DNA from: Mannheimia glucosida
Lineage (GTDB): Bacteria > Pseudomonadota > Gammaproteobacteria > Enterobacterales > Pasteurellaceae
Length of the DNA stretch: 64,000 nucleotides
Direction: 5' to 3'
Assembly (NCBI RefSeq): GCF_046267875.1
Contig: NZ_CP176502.1
Span: forward strand, 186,001 to 250,000
Shown here: one piece after another, positions 41,818 through 49,694 of the stretch
Numbering within the stretch: the first letter of the stretch is position 1
Layout: the number at the start of each line of letters is the position of its first letter
Program-made: the position numbers and the translations under genes
Notes under the pieces: model-generated
Database searches by the model: none
Told to the model about the DNA's origin: nothing
What the model saw: the letters and a program-made list of their open reading frames with translations, nothing else

Positions 41818-42120
41818 ATGCTAAATCTCTACCCTACAACGGAAAATGTACAGCCACCGTTTTATAAAATATACGATCATAAAAGTGGCGAAACGGTCAT
41901 TGCCACAGAAACGGAAAACAGCAATACCCCGATTTTAATGGACGATTTTGTTTGGTTTGAGCAAATTCCAACTACCGAAGCTCTTTTGGCAGACACTTGG
42001 TCTGTGATTGAAAACCGTGCCAAACAAGGTTTGCTCAAACGAGCTTACACCAAAGATTTTGAAAAACATTTAGCCGACGGCAAAGTAGAAATTTATATTG
42101 CGGTGAATCCGCATTGTTAG
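41818..42120 (+). CDS. Small protein of unknown function between dnaK and dnaJ
   Basis: The 100-residue soluble protein starts MLNLYPTTENVQPPFYKIYDH and has an acidic, aromatic middle (LMDDFVWFEQIPTTEALLADTW) and a basic helical stretch near the end. AAAGGAAA precedes the ATG at 41818; the longer frame from 41776 runs through a hairpin. I do not recognise the family. It lies between the dnaK terminator and dnaJ, so some heat-shock read-through is possible, but a role in the chaperone system is not shown. Confidence 0.65.
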   Translation: MLNLYPTTENVQPPFYKIYDHKSGETVIATETENSNTPILMDDFVWFEQIPTTEALLADTWSVIENRAKQGLLKRAYTKDFEKHLADGKVEIYIAVNPHC

Positions 42121-42128
42121 GCTTTGAT

Positions 42129-42190
42129 AGCGCAAGCGTCCACGCTTGTGCTTAACCATCAAATTTGGTACAAGCGTGGACGCTTGCACC
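42129..42190. repeat. CAAGCGTCCACGCTTG repeat, copy 1
   Basis: Two inverted copies of the palindrome CAAGCGT-CC-ACGCTTG are separated by about 22 bases (42133-42148 and 42171-42186), so each half and the whole can form a hairpin. A second copy of the same unit is at 50572-50640. A separate hairpin-like GCTCTCCCACAAGGGGCGAGGGC and an uptake signal follow before dnaJ. Confidence 0.75.
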
Positions 42191-42285
42191 ATCTTGTCTA
42201 GAACCTATTTTACTATAAAACGCTCTCCCACAAGGGGCGAGGGCAAGCGGTCAAAAACAGAGAAAAATTTACAAACGGAACAACA

Positions 42286-43425
42286 ATGGCAAAGAAAGAT
42301 TATTACGAAGTCCTTGGACTGTCTAAAGGGGCAAGCGAGAAAGACATCAAACGAGCATATAAACGTTTGGCGGCAAAGCATCACCCGGATAAAAACCAAG
42401 GCAGTAAAGAGTCGGAAGAGAAATTTAAAGAGATTACCGAAGCCTATGAAGTGCTGACCGACAGCGAGAAAAAAGCGATGTACGACCAATACGGTCACGC
42501 TGCCTTTGAACAAGGTGGTGCGGGTGCCGGCGGATTCGGTGGCTTTGGCGGCGGTGGTTTCGGTGGTTTTGAAGACATCTTCAGCGAAATGTTTGGCGGT
42601 GGCTTTGGTGGCGCTGGTCGTCGCCAACGTGTGGTGCGTGGCGATGATTTGCGTTACGACATCGAGATCACCCTTGAAGAAGCCGTAAAAGGTTGCAAAA
42701 AAGATATTCGCATTCAAACCTTAGCTGAATGTGATACTTGTCATGGTACAGGGGCGGAAGCAGGGAGCAAAGTGGAAACCTGTTCGCATTGTCACGGCTC
42801 CGGCAGAGTTCGCCGTCAGCAAGGTTTCTTTGTGACTGAGGCAGTTTGTCCAAGTTGTCACGGTACAGGTAAACGCATTGAAAAACCGTGCCGTTCTTGC
42901 CACGGCGATGGACGTGTACAGAAAGCGAAAAACCTCTCTGTTACCATTCCGGCAGGTGTGGATACCGGTAATCAACTTCGCTTATCGGGAGAGGGAGCTG
43001 CAGGCGAAAATGGCGCACCGGCAGGCGATTTATATGTGGTGATTCACGTTAAAGAACACGATATTTTTGAGCGTGACGGCTCGAATTTATATTGCGAAGT
43101 GCCGATTAGCTTTACCCTTGCAGCCTTAGGCGGTGAAATTGAAGTGCCAACCCTAGACGGTAAATTAAAACTCAAAATTCCGGCAGAAACTCAAACCGGT
43201 AAACTATTCCGTGTGCGAGGCAAAGGGGTAACAAGCCCTCGTGGTGGCTACGCAGGGGATTTAATCTGCAAAGTGGTGGTCGAAACGCCTGTGAATTTAA
43301 CCGAAGAACAGAAAGCACTATTACGACAATTTGAAGAGAGTTTAGAAGGACAAGGTAAACATCGTCCGAAACACGAAGGTTTCTTTGATGGTGTGAAGAA
43401 ATTCTTTGATAACTTAGGCAAATAA
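42286..43425 (+). CDS. dnaJ: Chaperone protein DnaJ (Hsp40)
   Basis: The 379-residue co-chaperone has a J domain with HPD at residues 33-35, a Gly/Phe-rich linker (GGFGGFGGGGFGGFEDIF), four zinc-binding CxxCxGxG repeats (CDTCHGTG, CSHCHGSG, CPSCHGTG, CRSCHGDG) and a C-terminal substrate domain. It stimulates DnaK ATPase and delivers clients. It has a terminator directly downstream. No second sigma-32 promoter was found in the dnaK-dnaJ gap. Confidence 0.98.
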   Translation: MAKKDYYEVLGLSKGASEKDIKRAYKRLAAKHHPDKNQGSKESEEKFKEITEAYEVLTDSEKKAMYDQYGHAAFEQGGAGAGGFGGFGGGGFGGFEDIFSEMFGGGFGGAGRRQRVVRGDDLRYDIEITLEEAVKGCKKDIRIQTLAECDTCHGTGAEAGSKVETCSHCHGSGRVRRQQGFFVTEAVCPSCHGTGKRIEKPCRSCHGDGRVQKAKNLSVTIPAGVDTGNQLRLSGEGAAGENGAPAGDLYVVIHVKEHDIFERDGSNLYCEVPISFTLAALGGEIEVPTLDGKLKLKIPAETQTGKLFRVRGKGVTSPRGGYAGDLICKVVVETPVNLTEEQKALLRQFEESLEGQGKHRPKHEGFFDGVKKFFDNLGK

Positions 43426-43431
43426 AATCAT

Positions 43432-43465
43432 AAAAAGTACATATTTCTTAAATATGTACTTTTTT
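43432..43465 (+). terminator. Intrinsic terminator after dnaJ
   Basis: AAAAGTACATATTT-CTT-AAATATGTACTTTT forms a 14-bp stem followed by more T residues. Confidence 0.8.
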
Positions 43466-43607
43466 ATTATCTATTCTTTGTTGAAATCTACTTCTCGGCC
43501 GTTAGTTTTTACACCTACATACTGCAAAAAATAGTGGAAAAATGACCGCTTATCATCTTTCTCAGAATACTTGAAAATTAAAATCAGCTATTAAAAATTA
43601 ATATTTA

Positions 43608-43644
43608 ATAGCCATTAATTATCAAATTGATAGATTGAGAAAAA
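43608..43644 (+). promoter_or_regulatory. OxyR-type operator upstream of the catalase gene
   Basis: Tetranucleotides at 7-base spacing read ATAG, TTAT, ATAG, AAAA. The first three match the OxyR pattern at 11 of 12 positions and the fourth fails. The site overlaps the -35 (TTGAGA, 43635-43640) of a candidate promoter whose -10 is TATAAT at 43657-43662. An inverted repeat GCTATTAAA...TTTAATAGC lies just upstream. Confidence 0.5.
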
Positions 43645-43662
43645 ATCTACAACACCTATAAT
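43635..43662 (+). promoter_or_regulatory. Candidate catalase promoter
   Basis: TTGAGA, 16-base spacer, perfect TATAAT. Transcription would start near 43669, 44 bases before the ATG. Confidence 0.55.
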
Positions 43663-43712
43663 TCTCTTCGGATTAATTACCTATCTTATTTCTAATTTAT
43701 GAGGATTCTATT

Positions 43713-45221
43713 ATGTCTAAATGTCCTGTTACACATTTGACAATGAACAACGGTGCGCCTGTTGTTGATAACCAAAACAGCTTAACAGCGGGTCCACGTG
43801 GTCCATTATTAGCGCAAGATTTATGGTTAAATGAAAAATTAGCAAACTTCGTGCGTGAAGTCATTCCTGAGCGTCGTATGCACGCTAAAGGTTCCGGTGC
43901 GTTCGGTACTTTCACTGTAACTAACGACATCACTAAATACACTCGTGCGGCAATTTTCAGCCAAGTCGGTAAAAAAACTGAAATGTTTGCTCGTTTCACC
44001 ACCGTTGCAGGTGAACGTGGTGCGGCAGATGCTGAGCGTGATATTCGTGGTTTCGCATTAAAATTCTATACCGAAGAAGGTAACTGGGATATGGTGGGTA
44101 ACAACACCCCTGTGTTCTTCTTACGTGACCCACGTAAATTCCCGGATTTAAACAAAGCGGTTAAACGTGACCCACGCACGAATATGCGTTCTGCAACTAA
44201 CAACTGGGATTTCTGGACATTATTACCAGAAGCATTTCACCAAGTGACTATTGTAATGAGTGAACGTGGTATTCCGGCTTCATATCGTCATATGCACGGT
44301 TATGGCTCACATACTTATAGCTTCATCAATGCAGCTAATGAGCGTTTCTGGGTGAAATTCCATTTCCATACACAACAAGGCATTAAAAACTTAACTAACG
44401 AAGAAGCAGCCGCTATTATCGCTAACGATCGTGAAAGTCACCAACGTGATTTATATGAAGCGATTGAGCGTGGCGATTTCCCGAAATGGAAAATGTTTGT
44501 TCAAATTATGCCTGAAACTGATGCAGACAAAGTACCATACCACCCGTTCGATTTAACTAAAGTATGGCCGAAATCAGACTACCCATTAATTGAAGTTGGT
44601 GAGTTTGAATTAAATCGTAATCCTGAAAACTTCTTTGCTGATGTTGAACAATCTGCATTCGCACCAAGCAACTTAGTGCCGGGTATCAGCGTGTCTCCGG
44701 ACCGTATGTTACAAGCTCGTTTATTCAACTATGCGGACGCTCAACGCTACCGCTTAGGTGTGAACCACCACCAAATTCCTGTAAACGCACCACGTTGCCC
44801 GGTTCATAGCAACTCTCGTGACGGTCAAGGTCGTGTGGACGGTAACTACGGTAGCACCATTCACTACGAACCAAACAGCTTCGGCAAATGGCAAGAACAA
44901 GCTCAATATGCAGAGCCGCCACTGAAAATTAATGGTGATGCAGCCCACTGGAACTATCGTGAAGACGATGCTGACTACTTCAGCCAACCACGTGTATTGT
45001 TCAATATGATGAATGATGAACAAAAACAAGCATTATTCAATAATACTGCTGCAGGTATGGGCGATGCATTAGACTTCATTAAATACCGTCATATTCGTAA
45101 CTGCTATGCCTGTGATCCGGCATACGGTGAAGGTGTGGCAAAAGCATTAGGTATGACGGTTGAAGATGCTATTGCTGCAAGAGCAACAGACCCAGCATTA
45201 GGTCAACCGGGTTTACTCTAA
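43713..45221 (+). CDS. katA: Monofunctional haem catalase (small subunit, clade 3 type)
   Basis: The 502-residue enzyme dismutates hydrogen peroxide. The active-site His57 lies in RRMHAKGSGAFG, the distal Asn in MVGNNTPVFFLRDP, and the haem-ligand Tyr in RLFNYADAQRYRLG. The length is that of small-subunit catalases such as H. influenzae HktE. GAGGA precedes the ATG. It is monocistronic, with an OxyR-type site upstream and a strong terminator downstream. Confidence 0.96.
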   Translation: MSKCPVTHLTMNNGAPVVDNQNSLTAGPRGPLLAQDLWLNEKLANFVREVIPERRMHAKGSGAFGTFTVTNDITKYTRAAIFSQVGKKTEMFARFTTVAGERGAADAERDIRGFALKFYTEEGNWDMVGNNTPVFFLRDPRKFPDLNKAVKRDPRTNMRSATNNWDFWTLLPEAFHQVTIVMSERGIPASYRHMHGYGSHTYSFINAANERFWVKFHFHTQQGIKNLTNEEAAAIIANDRESHQRDLYEAIERGDFPKWKMFVQIMPETDADKVPYHPFDLTKVWPKSDYPLIEVGEFELNRNPENFFADVEQSAFAPSNLVPGISVSPDRMLQARLFNYADAQRYRLGVNHHQIPVNAPRCPVHSNSRDGQGRVDGNYGSTIHYEPNSFGKWQEQAQYAEPPLKINGDAAHWNYREDDADYFSQPRVLFNMMNDEQKQALFNNTAAGMGDALDFIKYRHIRNCYACDPAYGEGVAKALGMTVEDAIAARATDPALGQPGLL

Positions 45222-45248
45222 TCCTTAGTGAATACAAAACTCAAAGCA

Positions 45249-45275
45249 AAAGCTCTACGAAAGTAGAGCTTTTTT
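45249..45275 (+). terminator. Intrinsic terminator after katA
   Basis: AAAGCTCTAC-GAAA-GTAGAGCTTT with a following T-run; probably also protects the convergent sulfur operon. Confidence 0.88.
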
Positions 45276-45283
45276 ACTGCTAA

Positions 45284-45505
45284 TTATTTAACCACCGTAA
45301 TTTCCCACAAGGCATCGCCAAGTTGTTGGTAATCGGTAACTTCATAGCCTTCCTCTTCCGCCCAATTTGGAATGGCTTCGGTTGCTTGAGTGCAGTCAAA
45401 TTCAATCGTTAAGCTATCGCCTTTATTCAATTTTGCCATCGCCGCTTTGGCTTCGACTAATGGAAACGGGCAGACAAGCCCTGAGGCAGGTAAACGTACG
45501 TTCAT
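45284..45505 (-). CDS. TusA/YedF-family sulfur carrier protein
   Basis: The 73-residue protein has the TusA signature with the reactive Cys12 followed by Pro (GLVCPFPLVEAKAAM). Family members carry persulfide sulfur on this Cys. It lies 20 bp downstream of a YedE-type sulfur transporter, the common YedE-YedF pairing in which the carrier accepts imported sulfur. It is the last gene of the operon and ends close to the katA terminator. Confidence 0.88.
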   Translation of the reverse strand: MNVRLPASGLVCPFPLVEAKAAMAKLNKGDSLTIEFDCTQATEAIPNWAEEEGYEVTDYQQLGDALWEITVVK

Positions 45506-45525
45506 CTTTATTACTCCTTAAAAAA

Positions 45526-46554
45526 TTAACCTTTTAAACGCTGTGGGCGGATAATCATAAAATACGCTCCAACAAATGTACCGAGAATCATCATTGGTAA
45601 TGAAAGCCAGCCTTGCCAAGAGAAGAAAGCTGTTTCAACTAATCCGTTCCCGATTGAACAACCACCGGCAAGGCTTGCACCGATTCCCATTAATGCACCG
45701 CCGCCTGCACTGCGTAACATTGTGGTCGCATCTGGCACTCTGAAACGGAATTCATTCGAGAACTTTGCAGCCACAAACGAGCCGATCAAAATCCCTAACA
45801 CCAAAAATACCGCCCAGTTAATAAATTTAGCTTCACCGGTTACAAAATATTGAACCAAATTTGCACTTGGCGTAGTAATGCCTAAGCCGAAGTTTCTACC
45901 GGCAGCACTGCTAAGAGGCCAAGCAAGCAGTGCAATTAAGCCTACCAACACTGCCGTCACAAACGGGTGCCAACGTTTTTCAAACAGAATATGAGCTAAA
46001 CCGGTTTTGCGTGGTTTTAACGTGATGGTTTTACCTCTCGGTTTTCTTAAATGATAGAAGGTTAATGCGAATGTAATTACACTCAGAATAAACACTAACA
46101 CCCAAGGGGAAATACCAAATGTTTCATAAATCGTGCGGTGTTGAATTACATTACTTTTTAGCTCTTGATTAAGTGGGGCTAACACACCGGTTCGCATAGA
46201 AGCAGAAAACAGCCCATAAATAATCAGTGCAACCCAACTGCCGATTAAACCCTCACCGGCACGATACCACGTTCCTGTAGCACAACCGCCTGCATAAATA
46301 ATGCCGATACCAAACAGAAATGCCCCAATGATCACCGCAAGCAAAGGCAAATCTTCCGCCGGAGAACTAAAAGAGCCGGCTTCATACAAAAGCCAAATCC
46401 CGATCGATTGCACCGTAATTGCAATTAAAAGTGCCACAAACATACGGCTATTCTTTGTTACATAGAGATCACGAAATGCTCCGGTAATACAAAAACGCCC
46501 TCTTTGCATCACAAACCCGAGTAGAAAGCCACATAATAATCCTGTCAATAACAT
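45526..46554 (-). CDS. YeeE/YedE family sulfur-compound transporter
   Basis: The 342-residue inner-membrane protein has about nine helices and the conserved cysteines of the YeeE/TsuA family: Cys22 in QRGRFC, Cys91 in YAGGCATG and another in LAGGCSIGNG. In characterised homologues these pass thiosulfate across the membrane. It is co-transcribed with a TusA-like carrier. Its ribosome site (GAGAGG) lies inside a hairpin directly upstream of the ATG, and two MetJ-like boxes sit at the promoter. Confidence 0.88.
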   Translation of the reverse strand: MLLTGLLCGFLLGFVMQRGRFCITGAFRDLYVTKNSRMFVALLIAITVQSIGIWLLYEAGSFSSPAEDLPLLAVIIGAFLFGIGIIYAGGCATGTWYRAGEGLIGSWVALIIYGLFSASMRTGVLAPLNQELKSNVIQHRTIYETFGISPWVLVFILSVITFALTFYHLRKPRGKTITLKPRKTGLAHILFEKRWHPFVTAVLVGLIALLAWPLSSAAGRNFGLGITTPSANLVQYFVTGEAKFINWAVFLVLGILIGSFVAAKFSNEFRFRVPDATTMLRSAGGGALMGIGASLAGGCSIGNGLVETAFFSWQGWLSLPMMILGTFVGAYFMIIRPQRLKG

Positions 46555-46558
46555 AAAA

Positions 46559-46591
46559 AATACCTCTCAACAAATTAACGTGAGAGGTATT
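46559..46591 (-). promoter_or_regulatory. Hairpin covering the ribosome site of the sulfur operon
   Basis: AATACCTCTCA and TGAGAGGTATT form an 11-bp stem whose 3' arm contains the likely Shine-Dalgarno GAGAGG. It is followed by a T6 run that reaches the ATG. If transcription starts where the -10 at 46594-46599 predicts (near 46587), the RNA still contains about 7 bp of the stem. Confidence 0.45.
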
Positions 46592-46600
46592 TAAATATAA

Positions 46601-46616
46601 AGCCGTCTAGATGGCT
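46601..46616. promoter_or_regulatory. Two adjacent MetJ-like boxes
   Basis: AGCCGTCT-AGATGGCT is a tandem pair of 8-bp met boxes (consensus AGACGTCT) matching 7 of 8 and 6 of 8. It lies immediately upstream of a -10-like TATATT (minus strand, 46594-46599), where MetJ with SAM would block the promoter. Confidence 0.5.
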
Positions 46617-46662
46617 AATAATCTTTAGCAAAATGATATGTTATTCAGTTATATCAATGCTA

Positions 46663-47997
46663 TTAAATATGCGGAATTACATCATCAGGTGCACCTAATT
46701 TATTGAGAGCCACTTTTCTTGGGTCAACCAACTTGGATTTCTTTATCATCGGCTCAACCGTTGAACCTTGTACTAAAATTGAGAAAGTTACTACCGCATA
46801 GGTCATTAACAAAATCAAATCACGCACATCAAGATTGCCTTCTGAACTCGATACCACCGCAGCACCTGCCGGTACGGAAAGTGCCATCGCAAGGGCTAAT
46901 CCACCGCGTAATCCGCCCCAAGTCATAATGCGTAAGGTGTAAGGATTATAAGTGCGGAAGCGTTTTAACACTTGGTATGGAATCCACAGGCTGATGTAGC
47001 GTGCAAGCAAACAAATTGGAATTGCTGCCAACATTAACACCCCACCAATAAAGGTGAAATCAACTAACAGTGTGCTTAAACCGATAAGCAGGAATAACAG
47101 GTAGTTTAATGAATGGTCGATCATCTCCCAGAAGTGATCAAGATATTTTTGGCTCTGTTCGGAGAAACCGGAACGGCGAGTCCAGTTGCCAATCATAATA
47201 CCGGCAACGACCATTGTTAATGCACCAGAAACGTGTAAGTAGTTCGCAATCACAAAGCCAACAGTTGGAATGGTTAAGGTGATTAAGATCTCAAGGCTTC
47301 CGTCATCGGTTGCAGAAATAAATTTATGTGCCACAAAACCGGTTAATAAGCCAAAAACAATACCGCCTACTGCTTCTTGTAAGAACAGCCCGGTAATGCC
47401 ACTGAGTGTTGGAGCCTGTCCGCCAAAAGCCACCGCAAAGATAGTGGTAAAAATTACTAAGCCGATACCATCATTAAACAACGATTCCCCCTCAACGTGC
47501 ATTGAAAGGCGTTTTGGAGCTTTCAAGCTTTTGATAATTGCCAATACGGCAATCGGGTCGGTTGGCGAAATCAATGAGCCGAACAACAAGCAATAAACAA
47601 AACCGATCTCCAAACCACATAGTTTTGCCACGCCATAAATCAAAGCACCGATTAAGAAAGTGGAAATTAAGGTAGAAAGTAAAGCATAAACTGCAATTTC
47701 TCGGCGTTGTTCTTTCATTAACGGTAGTTTAATTCCAAGTGAACCGGCAAACAGTAAGAAACCAAGCATTCCGTTTAGTAGGAAACTTTTAAAATCGAGC
47801 TGTTCAAAAATGGAAATGGCAAGTTTATCAACGTGAAACCAGCCAAGAGAACCGAAGGTAAGAATAAGAAGGGAGCCTATAAGGGCAGAGGCTGTAATAG
47901 CTATGGTGGTTTGAATATTTTCGTTTAATTTTCGGGTAAAAAACGAAATAAACATCGCAAGCCCAAACAGCAGGCAGATATACGAGTAGAGTTGCAT
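46663..47997 (-). CDS. CPA1-family Na+/H+ antiporter
   Basis: The 444-residue membrane protein has about 12 helices and the CPA1 ion-site motifs SPTDPIAV (residues 144-151) and EGESLFNDG (169-177), both needed for cation-proton exchange. These proteins expel sodium or potassium to control pH and osmotic state. No large C-terminal nucleotide-binding domain is present. It is preceded by the dapE terminator and so has its own promoter. Confidence 0.88.
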   Translation of the reverse strand: MQLYSYICLLFGLAMFISFFTRKLNENIQTTIAITASALIGSLLILTFGSLGWFHVDKLAISIFEQLDFKSFLLNGMLGFLLFAGSLGIKLPLMKEQRREIAVYALLSTLISTFLIGALIYGVAKLCGLEIGFVYCLLFGSLISPTDPIAVLAIIKSLKAPKRLSMHVEGESLFNDGIGLVIFTTIFAVAFGGQAPTLSGITGLFLQEAVGGIVFGLLTGFVAHKFISATDDGSLEILITLTIPTVGFVIANYLHVSGALTMVVAGIMIGNWTRRSGFSEQSQKYLDHFWEMIDHSLNYLLFLLIGLSTLLVDFTFIGGVLMLAAIPICLLARYISLWIPYQVLKRFRTYNPYTLRIMTWGGLRGGLALAMALSVPAGAAVVSSSEGNLDVRDLILLMTYAVVTFSILVQGSTVEPMIKKSKLVDPRKVALNKLGAPDDVIPHI

Positions 47998-48068
47998 AAC
48001 ATTTTCCTATAAATATAAAAACTGCTGCTAGTGTAAACGCTGTTTAACAGAATAGCTACATAAAAAAT

Positions 48069-48099
48069 AGGCAGAATACAATTTGGTAACATTCTGCCT
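48069..48099 (-). terminator. Terminator after dapE
   Basis: AGGCAGAAT and ATTCTGCCT form a 9-bp stem with a 13-base loop, followed on the minus strand by ATTTTTTA. Confidence 0.7.
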
Positions 48100-48107
48100 A
48101 TTTTGGG

Positions 48108-49256
48108 TTATGCGGTTGCCAATAATTTTTCTAAAATTTGATAATAAATTTCGCCACAATGTGCTAAATCATCCACACTCACACACTCATTAACCTTATG
48201 AATGGTTGTGTTAAGTGGCCCAAACTCCACGACTTCAGCGCCCATTAACGCAATAAAACGCCCGTCTGAAGTACCGCCGCCGGTGTCTAAGCGAGGCGTA
48301 ATTTTTGCCACATTTTCGACTACTTGTAACGCAGCTTCCACCAATTTCCCATTGCCGGCAAGGAACGGTTTACCCGACAAATTCCAACTAATTCGGTATT
48401 TCAAACCGTGTTTTTCGAGCATTTCCGCTACTTTGGTTTTGATGATTTCATCGGTCACTTCGGTGCAATAACGTAAGTTAAACTGCACATAAAGCTCGCC
48501 CGGAATCACATTATTACTGCCTGTACCAGCCTTAATGTTAGCTATTTGCAAACTAGTGGGCGGGAAAAATTCATTACCCTTATCCCACTGATAAGTGGTC
48601 AGCTCGGTTAAAAAGCCCAGTGAAGTATGCACCGGATTTTCCGCTAAATGCGGATAGGCAACATGACCTTGAACTCCCTCAATATAGAGATCAGCTGTGA
48701 TTGAACCACGTCTGCCGTTTTTAATCACATCACCAAACACTTTACTACTAGACGGCTCACCCACTACCGCATAATGCACCGCCTCATTGCGAGCCATTAG
48801 AGTTTCCACCACTTTTACCGTGCCGTCTTTGGCTGCTGCCTCTTCATCGGAGGTAATCAATAATGCCACTTTGCCCTTATGGTTCGGGTAATGTTGCACG
48901 AAAGTTTCTGCCGCCACAACTAACGCCGAAAGCGATCCTTTCATATCCGCCGCCCCTCGCCCGTAAAGCATTCCATCTACAATTTCAGCCGAAAACGGCG
49001 GATAAGCCCATTGGCTTTCATCGCCTACTGGCACCACATCGGTATGCCCGGCAAACACAATGCAAGGCTCTGCTTTACCATTCTCCGTGCCGTGCGTTGC
49101 CCATAAATTCAAGGTGTCGCCAAACGGCAACCATTCAATATCAAAGCCCAGTTTTTCAAGACGTTGTGCAATTTCTTGCTGACAGCCTTTGTCTTGTGGG
49201 CTGATGGAATCACGGCGGATTAGGTTCTGTGCAAGGGAGATAATTTTATTTTTCAT
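48108..49256 (-). CDS. dapE: Succinyl-diaminopimelate desuccinylase
   Basis: The 382-residue M20-family metalloenzyme makes LL-diaminopimelate for lysine and peptidoglycan. Zinc ligands are visible: His71 and Asp73 in GHTDVVP, Asp104 in GAADMKG, and the Glu pair in SDEEAAA near residue 138. It lies downstream of yffB, an order conserved in E. coli, with a hairpin repeat and an uptake signal in the gap. Confidence 0.95.
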   Translation of the reverse strand: MKNKIISLAQNLIRRDSISPQDKGCQQEIAQRLEKLGFDIEWLPFGDTLNLWATHGTENGKAEPCIVFAGHTDVVPVGDESQWAYPPFSAEIVDGMLYGRGAADMKGSLSALVVAAETFVQHYPNHKGKVALLITSDEEAAAKDGTVKVVETLMARNEAVHYAVVGEPSSSKVFGDVIKNGRRGSITADLYIEGVQGHVAYPHLAENPVHTSLGFLTELTTYQWDKGNEFFPPTSLQIANIKAGTGSNNVIPGELYVQFNLRYCTEVTDEIIKTKVAEMLEKHGLKYRISWNLSGKPFLAGNGKLVEAALQVVENVAKITPRLDTGGGTSDGRFIALMGAEVVEFGPLNTTIHKVNECVSVDDLAHCGEIYYQILEKLLATA

Positions 49257-49301
49257 AGGTTACAAGCGGTTGTTTTGGGTGAATTTTTTGCAATGTTTCT
49301 A

Positions 49302-49331
49302 GTTCCCCCTCTTTAGCAAAGAGGGGAGCAG
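49302..49331. repeat. GC-rich hairpin repeat (CCCCTCTTT family), short copy
   Basis: AGTTCCCCCTCTTT-AGC-AAAGAGGGGAGC is a single hairpin. Its left flank matches the left end and its right flank (GAGCAxxTCAGG) the right end of the copy at 18053-18170, as if the middle had been deleted. Confidence 0.65.
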
Positions 49332-49343
49332 ATCTCAGGTTAA

Positions 49344-49694
49344 TTAAAGATTAAACGCAGCCACATACTCTTTCTCATTAAAGCCAATCAAAGCAATATC
49401 ATCTTTAATCACAATCGGGCGTTTAATCAGAGTTGGCTGTTCGGTCAGCACTTTTAATGCCGACTCACGGTTAAGGTTGTTTTTAATTTCCTCATCAAGG
49501 TTTCGCCAAGTGGTGCTACGTTTATTAACTAAGTTTTCCCAACCGAATTTTGCTTCCATTTCCACTAACCAATCGGCATTTAAACCGTCCACACGGTAAT
49601 CGTGCAGTTGTGGGTTTTGATTATGATCTTCGAGCCATTTCAAGGCTTTTTTTACTGTGTCGCAATTTTTAATGCCATAAACTAAGGTTGTCAT
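49344..49694 (-). CDS. yffB: ArsC/Spx-family protein YffB
   Basis: The 116-residue thioredoxin-fold protein is of the ArsC-like family, with a single N-terminal Cys11 (GIKNCDTVKKALKWL) and the conserved KRPIVIKDD and IGFNEKEY regions. It resembles E. coli YffB, which can bind glutathione; arsenate reduction is unlikely because the full ArsC motif is absent. Its ATG overlaps the folP stop (TAATG), so it is translationally coupled to folP. Confidence 0.85.
   Translation of the reverse strand: MTTLVYGIKNCDTVKKALKWLEDHNQNPQLHDYRVDGLNADWLVEMEAKFGWENLVNKRSTTWRNLDEEIKNNLNRESALKVLTEQPTLIKRPIVIKDDIALIGFNEKEYVAAFNL

Noticed and set aside
42205..42717. 170-codon minus-strand frame opposite the dnaJ start
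   Set aside because: It is the complement of the Gly/Phe-rich dnaJ coding region and has no ribosome site or conserved feature.
48250..48262. CCGTCTGAA core in dapE, similar to a Neisseria uptake sequence
   Set aside because: Only the 9-base core matches, the flanking bases differ, and dapE is otherwise a normal host gene; a single partial match is expected by chance or codon use.
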